DNA from: Halostagnicola sp. A56
GTDB lineage: Archaea; Halobacteriota; Halobacteria; Halobacteriales; Natrialbaceae
Assembly (NCBI RefSeq): GCF_000691505.1
Contig: NZ_JMIP02000017.1
Location: forward strand, 124,001 to 188,000
Length of the DNA: 64,000 nucleotides
Direction: 5' to 3'
In this document: positions 46,261 to 55,463 of the stretch, one piece after another
How positions within the stretch are numbered: the stretch's first letter is position 1
Layout: each line of letters starts with the position of its first letter
The notes under the pieces: generated by a model
The model's input: the letters and a program-made list of their open reading frames with translations, nothing else
Database searches by the model: none
What the model was told of the DNA's origin: nothing
Position numbers and translations under genes: made by a program

Positions 46261-46692
46261 TCACTCGGCCGGCGGCGCTATTTTTTCGGCTCGCTCGTCG
46301 TCTCCCTCGGGGGGAAAGAGCGGCTTGACCGGGACGACGACGTCGGATCTGACGAGTTTGCCGTCGATCCGTCGCCGCTTCGTGACGCGGGCGAGTCGGT
46401 GCGTCCCGGCGTAGACGCGCTCGATCCGCTCGAGGATCGACTCGAACGCGTCGGCGTCGAAGCGCTCGGCCGAAACCCGATCCGTGGCGACGGCGACGCC
46501 GCTGGATCGCGCGTACACGTCGAGGCGACCCTCGAAGATGCGCTCGAGGGCGGCGATCTGCTCGTGAACGTCGCCGACCGACTCCCGGCCCGGTCTCGCT
46601 GGGAACGAGACGTACGCCTGATACTGCTCGGGATCGTTCGCCACGTAGCGGTTCCAGAGTCGCTTCGCTCGAGACAACCCCCTCATCGACAT
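46261..46692 (-). CDS. conserved haloarchaeal hypothetical protein (143 aa)
   Basis: A 143-residue soluble protein (SRAKRLWNRYVANDPEQYQA, DVYARSSGVAVATDRVSAER, TKRRRIDGKLVRSDVVVPVK). No family recognised. The composition fits a haloarchaeal protein. In-frame starts at 46692 and 46686 are equally possible. Confidence 0.6.
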   Translation of the reverse strand: MSMRGLSRAKRLWNRYVANDPEQYQAYVSFPARPGRESVGDVHEQIAALERIFEGRLDVYARSSGVAVATDRVSAERFDADAFESILERIERVYAGTHRLARVTKRRRIDGKLVRSDVVVPVKPLFPPEGDDERAEKIAPPAE

Positions 46693-46728
46693 CGCGCTCG
46701 AGGGTCGCGCGGGGCGGTTGGGATGCGG

Positions 46729-46836
46729 TCGGCCACTCGCGAGTTTTCGGTCGGCGACGCGGTATCGATCGTGGGCGGGTTTTGGCTCGGCGACGCGGTA
46801 TCGGCCACTCGAGAATCGTCGGCCGACGGCGATCCT
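46729..46836. repeat. three degenerate 36-bp repeats
   Basis: TCGGCGACGCGGTATCG occurs at 46751 and again at 46787, exactly 36 bp later, and TCGGCCACTCG occurs at 46729 and 46801, 72 bp apart, showing a 36-bp period. They lie in the 285-nt gap between two divergent genes, and translate to a repetitive Thr/Ala/Ser/Pro peptide on the minus strand that is unlikely to be a gene. Confidence 0.5.
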
Positions 46837-46977
46837 TCGAACGGTCGGTGTATCTCCTGTCGCATCGTTCTCACGTTCGTCTCGTCCGCGGCGGTAATAC
46901 GTTCTTTGTTGTCGGCTCAGGAGCGTCAGCGAGCCACTTATTCACCGAAATTGATCGTTTCGCAGTCCGCGAGGCAT

Positions 46978-47460
46978 ATGTACTGGCAGCCGATACTTAC
47001 TGGCAGAATGCGTCCCACAATCCCCGCGCGGTCGACGCTCTCTCTCGCAGTTTCGGCCGGGATCGTCGCCCTCGGCGTCGCGGTTAACGACGGATTTGCG
47101 CCCTCGCTTCGAACGCTTCTCGCGCTCGCGATCACCGCCGTCGGACTCTTCGGTATCGGAATCGTCGTCCGCGACCGCTCGCTCGAGTCCCTTCGGCTCG
47201 CCGCGGGCCGGTTCTGGGTGGGCGCGTTCGTGGCGTTTCTCCCCTACGGGCTGGCGACCTCCCCGAACAACGAGACGGCAGCGGCACTCGGCGACGCGTT
47301 CGCCGGACCGCTCGCGGTCGTTGCGCTCGAGGCCGTCGCCGGGGCCGGGGTCCTCTGTGCGGCCGTGGTAACAGTTCTTTATGCGTTCGCGAGTTACGGT
47401 ATCTATCCGGGACGGCCGACGCCCGAAGAACGCGTGCTCGAGCGCCAGCGAAACGAGTAG
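46978..47460 (+). CDS. small membrane protein (160 aa)
   Basis: A 160-residue protein with four predicted helices (LSLAVSAGIVALGVAVNDGF, RTLLALAITAVGLFGIGIVV, FWVGAFVAFLPYGLA, VVALEAVAGAGVLCAAVVTV) and a charged tail. No family recognised. The start may be the ATG at 46978 or the ATG at 47008 (MRPTIPARS); the frame is open much further upstream, but that part is antisense to the neighbour. Confidence 0.65.
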   Translation: MYWQPILTGRMRPTIPARSTLSLAVSAGIVALGVAVNDGFAPSLRTLLALAITAVGLFGIGIVVRDRSLESLRLAAGRFWVGAFVAFLPYGLATSPNNETAAALGDAFAGPLAVVALEAVAGAGVLCAAVVTVLYAFASYGIYPGRPTPEERVLERQRNE

Positions 47461-47511
47461 GTTCCGAGCGACGTGACCGCGTCGGCGACCGATTAGCAGA
47501 CTACCAGAACA

Positions 47512-48054
47512 ATGTACACCCGTACTGCGACCAGCGAGGACGCCCTCGAAATCCGACGGATTCTCGACGCGGCGATGCTCGAGCCCGGCGACTTCGAAGG
47601 GCGAATCGACGTGAACGATGTCTTCGTCGCGGGGGATCGGTGGCCAGCGACCCGTGTTGACCACGCCGGATCGGCACGAACCGGCGAGAGCTCACGAGCT
47701 GAGAGTGGTGAGTCGACACGGCCGGGACATGGCGAGTCGACACGTCCGGGACGCGGCGAACCAGCGAACGTCGACGAGCGAATCCTCGGAACGATCGTCC
47801 TCGAGCCGCTCGCAGAGGTTGCAGAGCGACCCGAAGGCGCTGGGGACGGCGCACACATTAGCGCGATCGGGGTTCGACGGCGACACCGCGGTCAGGGAAT
47901 CGGACGGGCGCTGATCGAGCGTGCCCTCGAGCGCGAGGGACGGTTGACCGCCCACTTCGACGCCGGGGTTCGGCCGTTCTACGAGTCGCTCGAGTTCTCG
48001 ATCGAGCCGATCGACGACGAGCGGTATCGGGGCTCGCTCGAGGGATCGCGCTGA
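47512..48054 (+). CDS. GNAT-family N-acetyltransferase with a repeat-derived insertion
   Basis: A 180-residue GNAT protein: N-terminal RTATSEDALEIRRILDAAML, the acetyl-CoA-binding IGVRRRHRGQGIGRALIERA and the closing strand YESLEFSIEPIDD. Between the second and third strands lies a low-complexity insertion of about 32 residues (TGESSRAESGESTRPGHGE and on) encoded by 24-bp DNA repeats at 47683-47754. Acceptor substrate unknown. Confidence 0.8.
   Translation: MYTRTATSEDALEIRRILDAAMLEPGDFEGRIDVNDVFVAGDRWPATRVDHAGSARTGESSRAESGESTRPGHGESTRPGRGEPANVDERILGTIVLEPLAEVAERPEGAGDGAHISAIGVRRRHRGQGIGRALIERALEREGRLTAHFDAGVRPFYESLEFSIEPIDDERYRGSLEGSR
47683..47754. repeat. three 24-bp tandem repeats inside the GNAT gene
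   Basis: Units 47683-47706, 47707-47730 and 47731-47754 share GGyGAGTCGACACGkCCGGG in the last two copies; the first is more diverged. Being a multiple of three they keep the reading frame and add a GESTRPGx peptide repeat. Confidence 0.75.
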
Positions 48055-48130
48055 GAGGGTGGGGCAGTCGTCGCTGTCTCCTGCGAGCGCGGGTCGGTTT
48101 TATGGGCGATACCGTGGTACGTCGGTGCGC

Positions 48131-48499
48131 ATGAATCTACAACGGCTCCTCCGCGGTGATCCCGGGCGGAACTCGCTGCTGTACCTGGGGATCGGTGGCA
48201 TCTCGCTGGTGAAGGCACTCGCGGTCAGGGATGACTCGGAGCGGTTCCGCCGCGAACTGCTTGACGCCGGGCTATTCATCGGCGTCGGACTCCTCCTGCG
48301 GCGATACAGCACGATGCGAGAACAGAAGCGCGCGGAACTGCAGGAACAGATTCCAAACTGGGTCGTCGACGTCGCCGGCTCGCCGGGCGCACAGAGTGGT
48401 CTGCGATCGAAGGCGAAACGACGGCTCACCGGCGGGACGAAAGCGGAGACGGAACCGACGCTCGGCGATCACGCACGGAGTATCCTGAAAAACCGCTAA
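48131..48499 (+). CDS. small conserved hypothetical protein with one hydrophobic segment (122 aa)
   Basis: A 122-residue protein with RNSLLYLGIGGISLVKALAV and LLDAGLFIGVGLLLRRYSTM as possible short membrane helices, and a basic C-terminal part. No family recognised. The ATG at 48131 is chosen because the upstream in-frame sequence is not haloarchaeal in character. Confidence 0.6.
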   Translation: MNLQRLLRGDPGRNSLLYLGIGGISLVKALAVRDDSERFRRELLDAGLFIGVGLLLRRYSTMREQKRAELQEQIPNWVVDVAGSPGAQSGLRSKAKRRLTGGTKAETEPTLGDHARSILKNR

Positions 48500-48593
48500 C
48501 TGTCCCTGGGAACTGAGAGAGGGTTCAACGACGGCGCAGACTGAAAGAGGGCCCACCGACTGGCTGCAAGCGCGCTCGCGTGCAGACGCGTAC

Positions 48594-49940
48594 CTAGTTC
48601 GTGACCGGTTCGAGTTCGGCGGTGAAGTGGCGCAGTTCCGGAATCTCGGGCTCGGTCGCGAGCCGAAGTCCGTCGACCGCGTCGCGGTTCTCGTAGGCGC
48701 TTTCGACCGTCTCGAGGACGTGTTCGAAGTGTTCCTGATGGTAGGTGCGACGCGGGATCGCGAGGCGGACGAGTTCCGGCCGGTCCGAGTCGGGGAACGC
48801 GAAGCTGCCGAGTTCGACCCCGCGGACCCCGCCTTCCCGGTAGAGTTCACAGACCAGAACCTGACCGGGGAACTCGCTCGAGTCGAGGTGGGGGTAAAAC
48901 GAGCCCGCATCGAGGTAGACAGCGTGACCGCCGGCCGGCGTGTAGATTGGAACGTCGGCGTCCTCGAGCATGGACGCGAGCGTTCGAACCTGCTCGATTC
49001 GATCCTCGATGTAGGCGTCGGTGACCGCCTCGCGAAGCCCGACGGCCATCGCCTCGATGTCTCGGCCGGCCATGCCGCCGTATGTCGGGAACCCTTCGTA
49101 GAGGATCGCACGACTCCGACAGCGTTCGAAGAGGGCGTCGTCTCGAGTCGCGACGAACCCGCCCGTGTTCGCGAGGCCGTCTTTCTTCCCGCTCATGACG
49201 GCGGCGTCGGCGTACTCGAGTTGTTCTCGAGCGATGTCGGCGACGGATGTCTCGGCGTACTCGTCCTCGCGTTCGCGGACGAAAAAGGCGTTCTCGGCGA
49301 ACCGACAGGCGTCGATGACGAACGTGGCGTCGATCTCGTCGGCGAAGGCGCGAACCCGGCGCGTGTTCTCGATGCTGACCGGCTGTCCGGCCGTCGAGTT
49401 GTTCGTGATCGTCGAGATGACCAGCGGCACGTTCTCCGCGCCGACCTCGGAGACGGCCTCGCGTGCGCGCTCGACGGAGAAGTTCCCCTTGAACGGCTCC
49501 TCGGCGCGCAGGTCGTGTGCGCCCTCGGTCGGGCAGTCGACGGCCTCCGCCCCCTGGTTCGCGACGTGGGCTCGAGTCGTATCGAAGTGGGTGTTGTTCG
49601 GGACGACGTCGCCCTCGGAGAGGAGTGAGCCGTAGAGCACGTTTTCCGCGCCACGGCCCTGATGGGCCGGGATCACGTGCGGGAATCCCATCACGTCTTC
49701 GACGGCCGACTCGAGGCGTTCGAAACTCGGCGATCCGGCGTAGGACTCGTCGCCGCGGTGGAGCGCGGCCCACTGCTCGTCGCTCATCGCACCCGTGCCG
49801 CTATCGGTGAGAAGGTCTATGTAGACGTCGTCGGCCGCGAGCGAGAAGACGTTGTAGCCGGCCTCCTCGAGCGCGCGCTCGCGCTCGTCCCTGTCGGGTA
49901 ACCGGATCCGCTCGACGGCTTTGGACTTGTAAGCGACCAT
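48594..49940 (-). CDS. tnaA: tryptophanase / tyrosine phenol-lyase family enzyme
   Basis: A 448-residue PLP beta-lyase. YKSKAVERIRLPDRDERE, LLTDSGTGAMSDEQWAALH, HQGRGAENVLYG and the Schiff-base lysine pair Lys252-Lys253 in MSGKKDGLANTGGF match tryptophanase (indole, pyruvate and ammonia from tryptophan); tyrosine phenol-lyase is the close alternative. FPTYGGMAGRDIEAMA and the C-terminal IPRRTYHQEH fit both. The ATG at 49940 (MVAYKSKAVE) is the family start. Confidence 0.9.
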   Translation of the reverse strand: MVAYKSKAVERIRLPDRDERERALEEAGYNVFSLAADDVYIDLLTDSGTGAMSDEQWAALHRGDESYAGSPSFERLESAVEDVMGFPHVIPAHQGRGAENVLYGSLLSEGDVVPNNTHFDTTRAHVANQGAEAVDCPTEGAHDLRAEEPFKGNFSVERAREAVSEVGAENVPLVISTITNNSTAGQPVSIENTRRVRAFADEIDATFVIDACRFAENAFFVREREDEYAETSVADIAREQLEYADAAVMSGKKDGLANTGGFVATRDDALFERCRSRAILYEGFPTYGGMAGRDIEAMAVGLREAVTDAYIEDRIEQVRTLASMLEDADVPIYTPAGGHAVYLDAGSFYPHLDSSEFPGQVLVCELYREGGVRGVELGSFAFPDSDRPELVRLAIPRRTYHQEHFEHVLETVESAYENRDAVDGLRLATEPEIPELRHFTAELEPVTN

Positions 49941-50136
49941 GGAACCGGTGACGGTCTCGAGGTTGTTTACTCTATCTGATACAAAATAGCCATCGAAGGG
50001 GCGACCCGGACCCCAGCCGACGGCTTCGCGCAGTAATGAACGAAAGCGCGTGTACCCGGTGCGGCGTATATTTCGCCTCGCTGACAGTGTGATACCAACA
50101 CATACTATTATGAGGAATAGGGAAGAATCCAGAGAC

Positions 50137-51765
50137 ATGGCTGGGTACGACCAGACGTTGAGACCGTTTCTGTGGCGTGCCGAACGACTGTATCCCGACC
50201 GAGAGGTTGTCTCGCGAACACACGAGGGGATCGAGCGACAGACCTACGGCGAGTTCGCCGACCGAACCCGGCAGTTGGCGAACGCGCTCTCCGATCTCGG
50301 CGTCGACGACGGCGAGCGGGTCGGCACCTTCTGCTGGAATCACAGCCGACACGCCGAGATCTACTTCGGTGCGCCCAATATCGGGGGCCAACTGCACACG
50401 ATCAATCCGTTGCTTCCGCCCGAACACATCCAGTACATCGTCGAGAACGCCGAAGACGCGGTGCTTTTCGTCGATCCGTCGCTGCTCGAGCCTCTCGAAG
50501 CGGCTTACGACGAAACTGCGTTCTCGAGCGTCGAGCAGTACGTCGTCATCGGCTCTTCGGTCCCCGAAACCAGTCTCGGCCCCGTCACCGACTACGAGTC
50601 CTTTATCGGCGGACAGTCGACCGAGTACGACTGGCCCGAACTCGACGAGGAGACGCCAGCGGGGATGTGCTACACCTCCGGAACCACCGGCAAACCGAAG
50701 GGCGTCGAGTACACCCAGCGGATGCTGTGGTCGCACACGATGGCCACGCTCACCCCCCAGGGGCTCGGCGTTCGCGACGCGGATGTCGTGATGCCCGTCG
50801 TTCCGATGTTCCACGTCAACGCCTGGGGGATCCCGTTTACGGCCACCGCCGCCGGCGCGAAGCACGTCTATCCCGGCCCCTCGCCCGCGCCCGAGGACCT
50901 CGTCTCGCTCATCGAGGCGGAAGGCGTCACGATTTCAGCCGGCGTCCCGACCGTCTGGCTCGGCGTCCTCGAGTACTTAGAGGAGAACGACGCGGACCTC
51001 TCCTCGCTCGAGCGCATCGTCATCGGCGGCAGCGCGGCCCCCAAGAGCCTGATCGAGCAGTACGACGACCTCGGCGTCGATGTCGTCCACGCCTGGGGGA
51101 TGACCGAGATGTCGCCGGTCGGAACCGTCGCGCACATCAAGGAAGGGCTCGGCGACCTCTCGACCGACCAGCAGTACGAAAAACGCGGCAAACAGGGGCT
51201 GGCCGTCCCCGGCCTCGAGTTCAAAGTGGTCGACGACGACGGCGAGGAAATCGAGTGGAACGGCGAGGACTTTGGCGAACTGTACGTTCGGGGCCCGTGG
51301 GTGACCGACTCGTACTTCAAACGACCCGACGCAAACGAGGCGGACTTCGAGGGCTCGTGGCTCAAAACCGGCGACATCGTCACCGTCGACGACGAGGGCT
51401 ACATCCAGATCGTCGACCGCGCCAAGGACGTGATCAAAAGCGGCGGCGAGTGGATCTCCTCGGTCGAACTCGAGAACGCCATCATGGCCCACGACGCCGT
51501 CAGCGAGGCGACCGTCGTCGGCGTCCCCCACGAGCGCTGGCAGGAACGACCGGCGGCGTTCGTGGTGCCGGCCGACGGTGCCGGCCTCGAGGAAGACGAG
51601 TTCGAGAGCGAACTTGAGGCGTTCGTCGGCGAGAACTACCCCGACTGGTGGACGCCCGACGCCGTAGTCTTCATCGAGGAAGTACCCAAGACCGCGACCG
51701 GGAAGTTCGACAAGAAGGTGCTACGGGAGGAGTACGCGACGGAGGATCTGCTCGCAGAGGAGTGA
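50137..51765 (+). CDS. long/medium-chain acyl-CoA synthetase (AMP-forming)
   Basis: A 542-residue adenylate-forming enzyme: YTSGTTGKPKGVEYTQR near residue 180 (phosphate-binding P-loop), VVPMFHVNAWGIPF, HAWGMTEMSPVG, WLKTGDIVTVDDEGY, and the C-terminal hinge and lysine VPKTATGKFDKK. It activates a carboxylic acid, likely a fatty acid, as acyl-CoA. It is divergent from tnaA. The ATG at 50137 gives the expected N-terminus; an in-frame extension upstream is not conserved-looking. Confidence 0.93.
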   Translation: MAGYDQTLRPFLWRAERLYPDREVVSRTHEGIERQTYGEFADRTRQLANALSDLGVDDGERVGTFCWNHSRHAEIYFGAPNIGGQLHTINPLLPPEHIQYIVENAEDAVLFVDPSLLEPLEAAYDETAFSSVEQYVVIGSSVPETSLGPVTDYESFIGGQSTEYDWPELDEETPAGMCYTSGTTGKPKGVEYTQRMLWSHTMATLTPQGLGVRDADVVMPVVPMFHVNAWGIPFTATAAGAKHVYPGPSPAPEDLVSLIEAEGVTISAGVPTVWLGVLEYLEENDADLSSLERIVIGGSAAPKSLIEQYDDLGVDVVHAWGMTEMSPVGTVAHIKEGLGDLSTDQQYEKRGKQGLAVPGLEFKVVDDDGEEIEWNGEDFGELYVRGPWVTDSYFKRPDANEADFEGSWLKTGDIVTVDDEGYIQIVDRAKDVIKSGGEWISSVELENAIMAHDAVSEATVVGVPHERWQERPAAFVVPADGAGLEEDEFESELEAFVGENYPDWWTPDAVVFIEEVPKTATGKFDKKVLREEYATEDLLAEE

Positions 51766-51908
51766 GCCGTCTCTGCGTCTCGGACCGCGGGATCTCGATG
51801 CGTCCGCCAAACGGGTTGGTAGCGCCGTCTCGAGGCTATATCCCGTGATTCGCTGACTTGGCGAACGCTGGCGGTGTACTATAGGTATCCACAATCAATC
51901 ACTGGTCG

Positions 51909-52292
51909 ATGAACGACTCTCGGTCGCTTTCCGAACGGCTCACCGACGACCTGACAGCGGATCTGTCGGTCAGCATCGCAGCGGTCGGTCTCGCACTGGT
52001 CGCGTTTTTCCTCGCACCAGTCGGCGAGAGCGTCGGCAACCGATTCCTGCTGATCTGTACGCTCGGCATCTTCATCCCGTACGCGTACGGCGAGTACTGG
52101 CCGGTCGAGTACTCGCCGACGTACGCGGCCGTCTGGACGATCTCGGCGGGGCTCGTAACGTCGGGCATCTTTATCGGAGTCTTCGCGGTGACTCAGTCCG
52201 CGCTGTCGAGTACCGCTGCGGGGGCCGTCGCGTTTGTCGCGACCGTCGGCGTGCAGTACGGGATCGCGATGGCGTTCCCCCACGTTCGCTAG
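51909..52292 (+). CDS. small membrane protein (127 aa)
   Basis: A 127-residue protein with four hydrophobic segments (LSVSIAAVGLALVAFFLAPV, FLLICTLGIFIPYAYGEYW, YAAVWTISAGLVTSGIFIGV, AAGAVAFVATVGVQYGIAM). No family recognised. A possible TATA element (CTATAGG) lies at about 51879-51885, about 27 nt before the ATG, which would fit a leaderless transcript. Confidence 0.7.
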   Translation: MNDSRSLSERLTDDLTADLSVSIAAVGLALVAFFLAPVGESVGNRFLLICTLGIFIPYAYGEYWPVEYSPTYAAVWTISAGLVTSGIFIGVFAVTQSALSSTAAGAVAFVATVGVQYGIAMAFPHVR

Positions 52293-52503
52293 CAGACGAC
52301 ACTGACCAACATACAGGAAACGCCACGGACGAGAAAGAGAGCCGCCGAAATGAACAGGCTCGAACGGCGTGTGACACAGACCGTAAAAAATACATCGAGA
52401 ATCGTACGTGATAGTCGTGACGGGAGCGTACCAAACAGGGCGAGACGGCTTGCAAACGAGCGTCCGGGACTCGAGACGCCGGACCATCGCGGAGCCACGA
52501 CAC

Positions 52504-52881
52504 GTGAGCGAACCAAACCGAGACGACAACGACGAGCGCGGGCCCGATCGATCCCACGAGATATTCGCCCAGCTCGACGACGAGTACGCGCGCGAAATCC
52601 TCGTCGAGACGGTCAGTAGTTCGCGGTCGGCACACGAACTCAGCGAGGCGTGTGACGCCTCGCTATCGACGATCTACCGGCGGGCCGAACGACTCATCGA
52701 CTGCGGACTCCTCGCGGAGCAAACCGTCGTCGAAGACGACGGGAACCATTACAGCGTGTACGAAGCGCGACTCGATAGGCTCACGGTCGACTTAGACGAG
52801 GAGGGATTTTCCGTCACGTTCGAATCGAAACCGACGGAGACGCTATCGGACCGCTTTACGGACATGTGGGAGGAACTTTGA
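52504..52881 (+). CDS. winged-helix regulator (ArsR-like)
   Basis: A 125-residue protein from a GTG at 52504. The helix-turn-helix core is EYAREILVETVSSSRSAHEL then SEACDASLSTIYRRAERLID, followed by the wing CGLLAEQTVVEDDGNHYSVYE. Two nucleotides separate it from the membrane protein gene behind it, a pairing common in haloarchaea. The in-frame extension upstream to 52408 is basic and unlikely. Confidence 0.8.
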   Translation: MSEPNRDDNDERGPDRSHEIFAQLDDEYAREILVETVSSSRSAHELSEACDASLSTIYRRAERLIDCGLLAEQTVVEDDGNHYSVYEARLDRLTVDLDEEGFSVTFESKPTETLSDRFTDMWEEL

Positions 52882-52883
52882 GA

Positions 52884-53216
52884 ATGACACCGAATCCAGC
52901 AGTGGCGCGACTCTCGTTCGACTATCTAACGTTACTTTCGGTGACGCTCATCGCGATCGGACTGGCGCTGTTCATCGTGTTTCAGGCCTATCGCGGCTAT
53001 CGCCACCATGAGAGCCGTCGAATGTTATTTCTTGCGCTGGGATTGTTCCTGCTGACGATCGTTCCGTTCGTGTTCTCGATCGGCGTCGATTCGGCGGAGC
53101 AACTAACGACGCTCGAGCCGCGAGTCAGTTCGTACTACCTCCCGATGGCGAGCCGGCTCAGCGAAGTTGGCGGACTCGGTTGTCTACTCTATTCGCTGCT
53201 GATCGATGCCGAGTGA
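52884..53216 (+). CDS. DUF7521-type membrane protein
   Basis: A 110-residue protein with three transmembrane helices (LTLLSVTLIAIGLALFIVF, RRMLFLALGLFLLTIVPFVF, LSEVGGLGCLLYSLLID). It follows the ArsR-like gene at 2 nt, the usual arrangement for DUF7521 proteins. The pair probably forms a small sensory or regulatory unit, function unknown. Confidence 0.8.
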   Translation: MTPNPAVARLSFDYLTLLSVTLIAIGLALFIVFQAYRGYRHHESRRMLFLALGLFLLTIVPFVFSIGVDSAEQLTTLEPRVSSYYLPMASRLSEVGGLGCLLYSLLIDAE

Positions 53217-53246
53217 AGATCGTCAGGTCCGCCGCGTAGTTGAAGT

Positions 53247-53393
53247 TTAGAGAAGCAACGAGACGACCGCGAGCGCCAGAAAGATGAGCACGAGCCACTT
53301 CGCGATCGCCATCGTGAGCCCCGCGATCCCGTTGAGGCCGAAGAATCCTGCGAGTACCGCGACGACGAAGAACGTGAGCGCGAGTTCTAGCAT
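53247..53393 (-). CDS. DUF1328 small membrane protein (48 aa)
   Basis: ATG at 53393: MLELALTFFVVAVLAGFFGL, then NGIAGLTMAIAKWLVLIFLA and a short tail, with stop at 53247-53249. Two hydrophobic helices with the pattern of the widespread DUF1328 (YtjA-like) proteins. Function unknown; often linked to envelope stress in bacteria. Confidence 0.8.
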   Translation of the reverse strand: MLELALTFFVVAVLAGFFGLNGIAGLTMAIAKWLVLIFLALAVVSLLL

Positions 53394-53497
53394 GGCTCGA
53401 ACGTTACTCCTTACGGTAAAGTCACTTTTGCCGGACTATGCAAGCAACGTGAAATTGACGCGAACGTGAACGAGGCGACAAGACGGGCGAGCGAGAC

Positions 53498-54676
53498 CTA
53501 GAACAGGTCCTGCGTGATCTCTAAGGTTTCCTCGCGGTCGTCCCAGTCGACGACGAGCGCGACGCTGGTCGCGCTCGTGATGATGTCCTGGAGGTTAATC
53601 CGAGCCTCTGCGAGCGGGTTGACGATGTCGCTGATGATTCCCGGCTGGTTCGGGAGTTCGCCGCCGGTCACGCGGACGACGGCCATCGGCGAGTCGACGG
53701 TCACGCTCGAGAACTCGTCGCGGGCGATGACCTCGCGGTGGAGGATGTTCTCGGCTCGTTCGGCCTCCTCTTCGTCGATATAAAACGTCACCGTGTCGAC
53801 GCCGCTGGCGACGGCTTCGATGTTGACATCACTCTCGCCGAGCGCTTGCGAGAGGTGCTGGAAGACGCCCGGCTGGTTCCGAATCGCCCGGCCCGCGACG
53901 GTGAGACAGGCGATCGGGCGCTCCCGGAGGTCGACGAGGTTCTGGAACTCGCCTTCGATGCTCGTCCCGCCGCTGAGAAGGTCGCCGTGCTGGTAGTGGA
54001 CGACTCGAACGTCGAGTTTGTTGTCCTTGTACGAAAGCGCAGAGGGTGCGACGACCTCGGCACCGCGGAACGAGAGGTTTCGAAGCTCGTCGACCGAGAT
54101 CTCGCCGACGTTTCTCGCTCCTTCGACGACCCGCGGATCGCCGGTCATGACGCCCTCGACGTCGGTGACGATGACGACCTCGTCTGCGTCCATGTACTTG
54201 CCGAGCATGACGGCCGTCGTGTCGCTGCCGCCCCGGCCGAGCGTCGTAATCGAGCCGTCGGTTCCCTCGGCGAGGAACCCGGTGATGACCGGCACGACGT
54301 CGTCGAGCGACTCGGCGACCTCGTAGGCGCGCCGTTGGGTCTCCTCGACATCGACCTCGCCGTGCTCGTCCGTGATGATCGGCCAGTCCTCGCCGCCCGG
54401 TTCGAGGAATCGCGCCTCGATGCCGCGAGACGAGAGCGCCGCCTTGAGCATCCGAACGGAGGTCCGTTCGCCCATGCTGACGATCTGAGCTCTGTCCTTG
54501 TCGCCCGTCTCGAAGGTGATGTCCTCGAGCAAGTCGTCGGTAGTCGATCCCATCGCGCTGGCGACGACGGCGATTTCGTGGCCGTCCTCGACCGCAGCGG
54601 CGACGGAGTCTGCGGCCCGGTTGATTCGGTCGCCCGTGCCCAGACTGGTTCCCCCGAACTTCGCTACGACGCGCAT
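53498..54676 (-). CDS. lysC: aspartate kinase
   Basis: A 392-residue aspartokinase starting MRVVAKFGGTSLGTGDRINR. Kinase motifs include ITGFLAEGTDGSITTLGRGGSD and VTDVEGVMTGDPR; two ACT domains follow (RNQPGVFQHLSQALGESDVN and NQPGIISDIVNPLAEARINL), the likely site of feedback control by lysine or threonine. It makes aspartyl phosphate for the threonine, methionine and lysine family. The ATG at 54676 fits; the upstream open extension is not homologous. Confidence 0.95.
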   Translation of the reverse strand: MRVVAKFGGTSLGTGDRINRAADSVAAAVEDGHEIAVVASAMGSTTDDLLEDITFETGDKDRAQIVSMGERTSVRMLKAALSSRGIEARFLEPGGEDWPIITDEHGEVDVEETQRRAYEVAESLDDVVPVITGFLAEGTDGSITTLGRGGSDTTAVMLGKYMDADEVVIVTDVEGVMTGDPRVVEGARNVGEISVDELRNLSFRGAEVVAPSALSYKDNKLDVRVVHYQHGDLLSGGTSIEGEFQNLVDLRERPIACLTVAGRAIRNQPGVFQHLSQALGESDVNIEAVASGVDTVTFYIDEEEAERAENILHREVIARDEFSSVTVDSPMAVVRVTGGELPNQPGIISDIVNPLAEARINLQDIITSATSVALVVDWDDREETLEITQDLF

Positions 54677-54897
54677 GGAGACACCCCACAATCGACGTGA
54701 GTGGCCGTGGTTCTGCTCATGTGCCAGTCCATTACAAGAGCGAGCAAATAACTGTGTCCCATCGGTCGCATTTTTACTCCCGACCGAATCGGCGCGGTCG
54801 AATCGGTCCGAACGGGGTCGATTCGGTGCGGTACTCGAGCGGACCGGGTAACGACAGGCGCGGGTGGGCCGTCGGGCGCGGGGGACCGCCGGGCGAG

Positions 54898-54905
54898 ATT
54901 TATAG
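54898..54905 (+). promoter_or_regulatory. TATA element of the gene at 54931
   Basis: TTTATAGT about 27-33 nt before the ATG at 54931, fitting leaderless transcription. Confidence 0.5.
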
Positions 54906-54930
54906 TAGTGCAAGCCATTACCACACACTA

Positions 54931-55374
54931 ATGAACATACGCGACGCACTCGAGGCCGATGCCGATGCGCTTGCGTCCATCGCTGACTCGCCGACTGACG
55001 TGATGCGAAACCTCGTACACGATCGGACGGTACGCGTCGCCGAAGACGGCACCCACGATCCAAACGCCGACGTACAGGCCGGCGACACGCAGTACGACGA
55101 GTCGAACCCGGAGGACCTCCTCGGATTCGTCAGCTTCGACGCCAGAGGCGAGACGGTCCACGTCACCCAGATCGGCGGCACGGACGACGCCTGCGTCGAA
55201 CTGCTGGCCGAACCGGTTCGGTTCGCGGAGGGCGAATCGATGACCGTCGAACTCCTGATCGCGCCGGAGGCCGACGGCGTCAAAGCCGCCGCCGACGAAC
55301 TCGGATTCCGAAACTGCGGCTCGGGCCCCCGCTTCGAGAACGCGCGTACGGAGAAGTTTCGACTCGAGCCCTAA
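54931..55374 (+). CDS. GNAT-like protein (147 aa)
   Basis: A 147-residue acidic protein. MNIRDALEADADALASIADS has the typical N-terminal GNAT pattern and LIAPEADGVKAAADELGFRN resembles the C-terminal strand-helix, but the acetyl-CoA P-loop (RxxGxG/A) is not evident. It may be an inactive or highly diverged acetyltransferase. The leaderless-type promoter supports this start. Confidence 0.65.
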   Translation: MNIRDALEADADALASIADSPTDVMRNLVHDRTVRVAEDGTHDPNADVQAGDTQYDESNPEDLLGFVSFDARGETVHVTQIGGTDDACVELLAEPVRFAEGESMTVELLIAPEADGVKAAADELGFRNCGSGPRFENARTEKFRLEP

Positions 55375-55463
55375 TACAACCGAAATTGGGCTCGAGTCGA
55401 AGAGTCAATGGGCAGATTCGACTCGAGCACGAATACCGTCGTTCCGCGTCTCGAGGTCGCTTC

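Noticed and set aside
46399-46977. Upstream extension of the 160-aa membrane protein
   Set aside because: It is antisense to the 143-aa protein gene and crosses the 36-bp repeats; membrane-protein-like sequence starts only near 46978.
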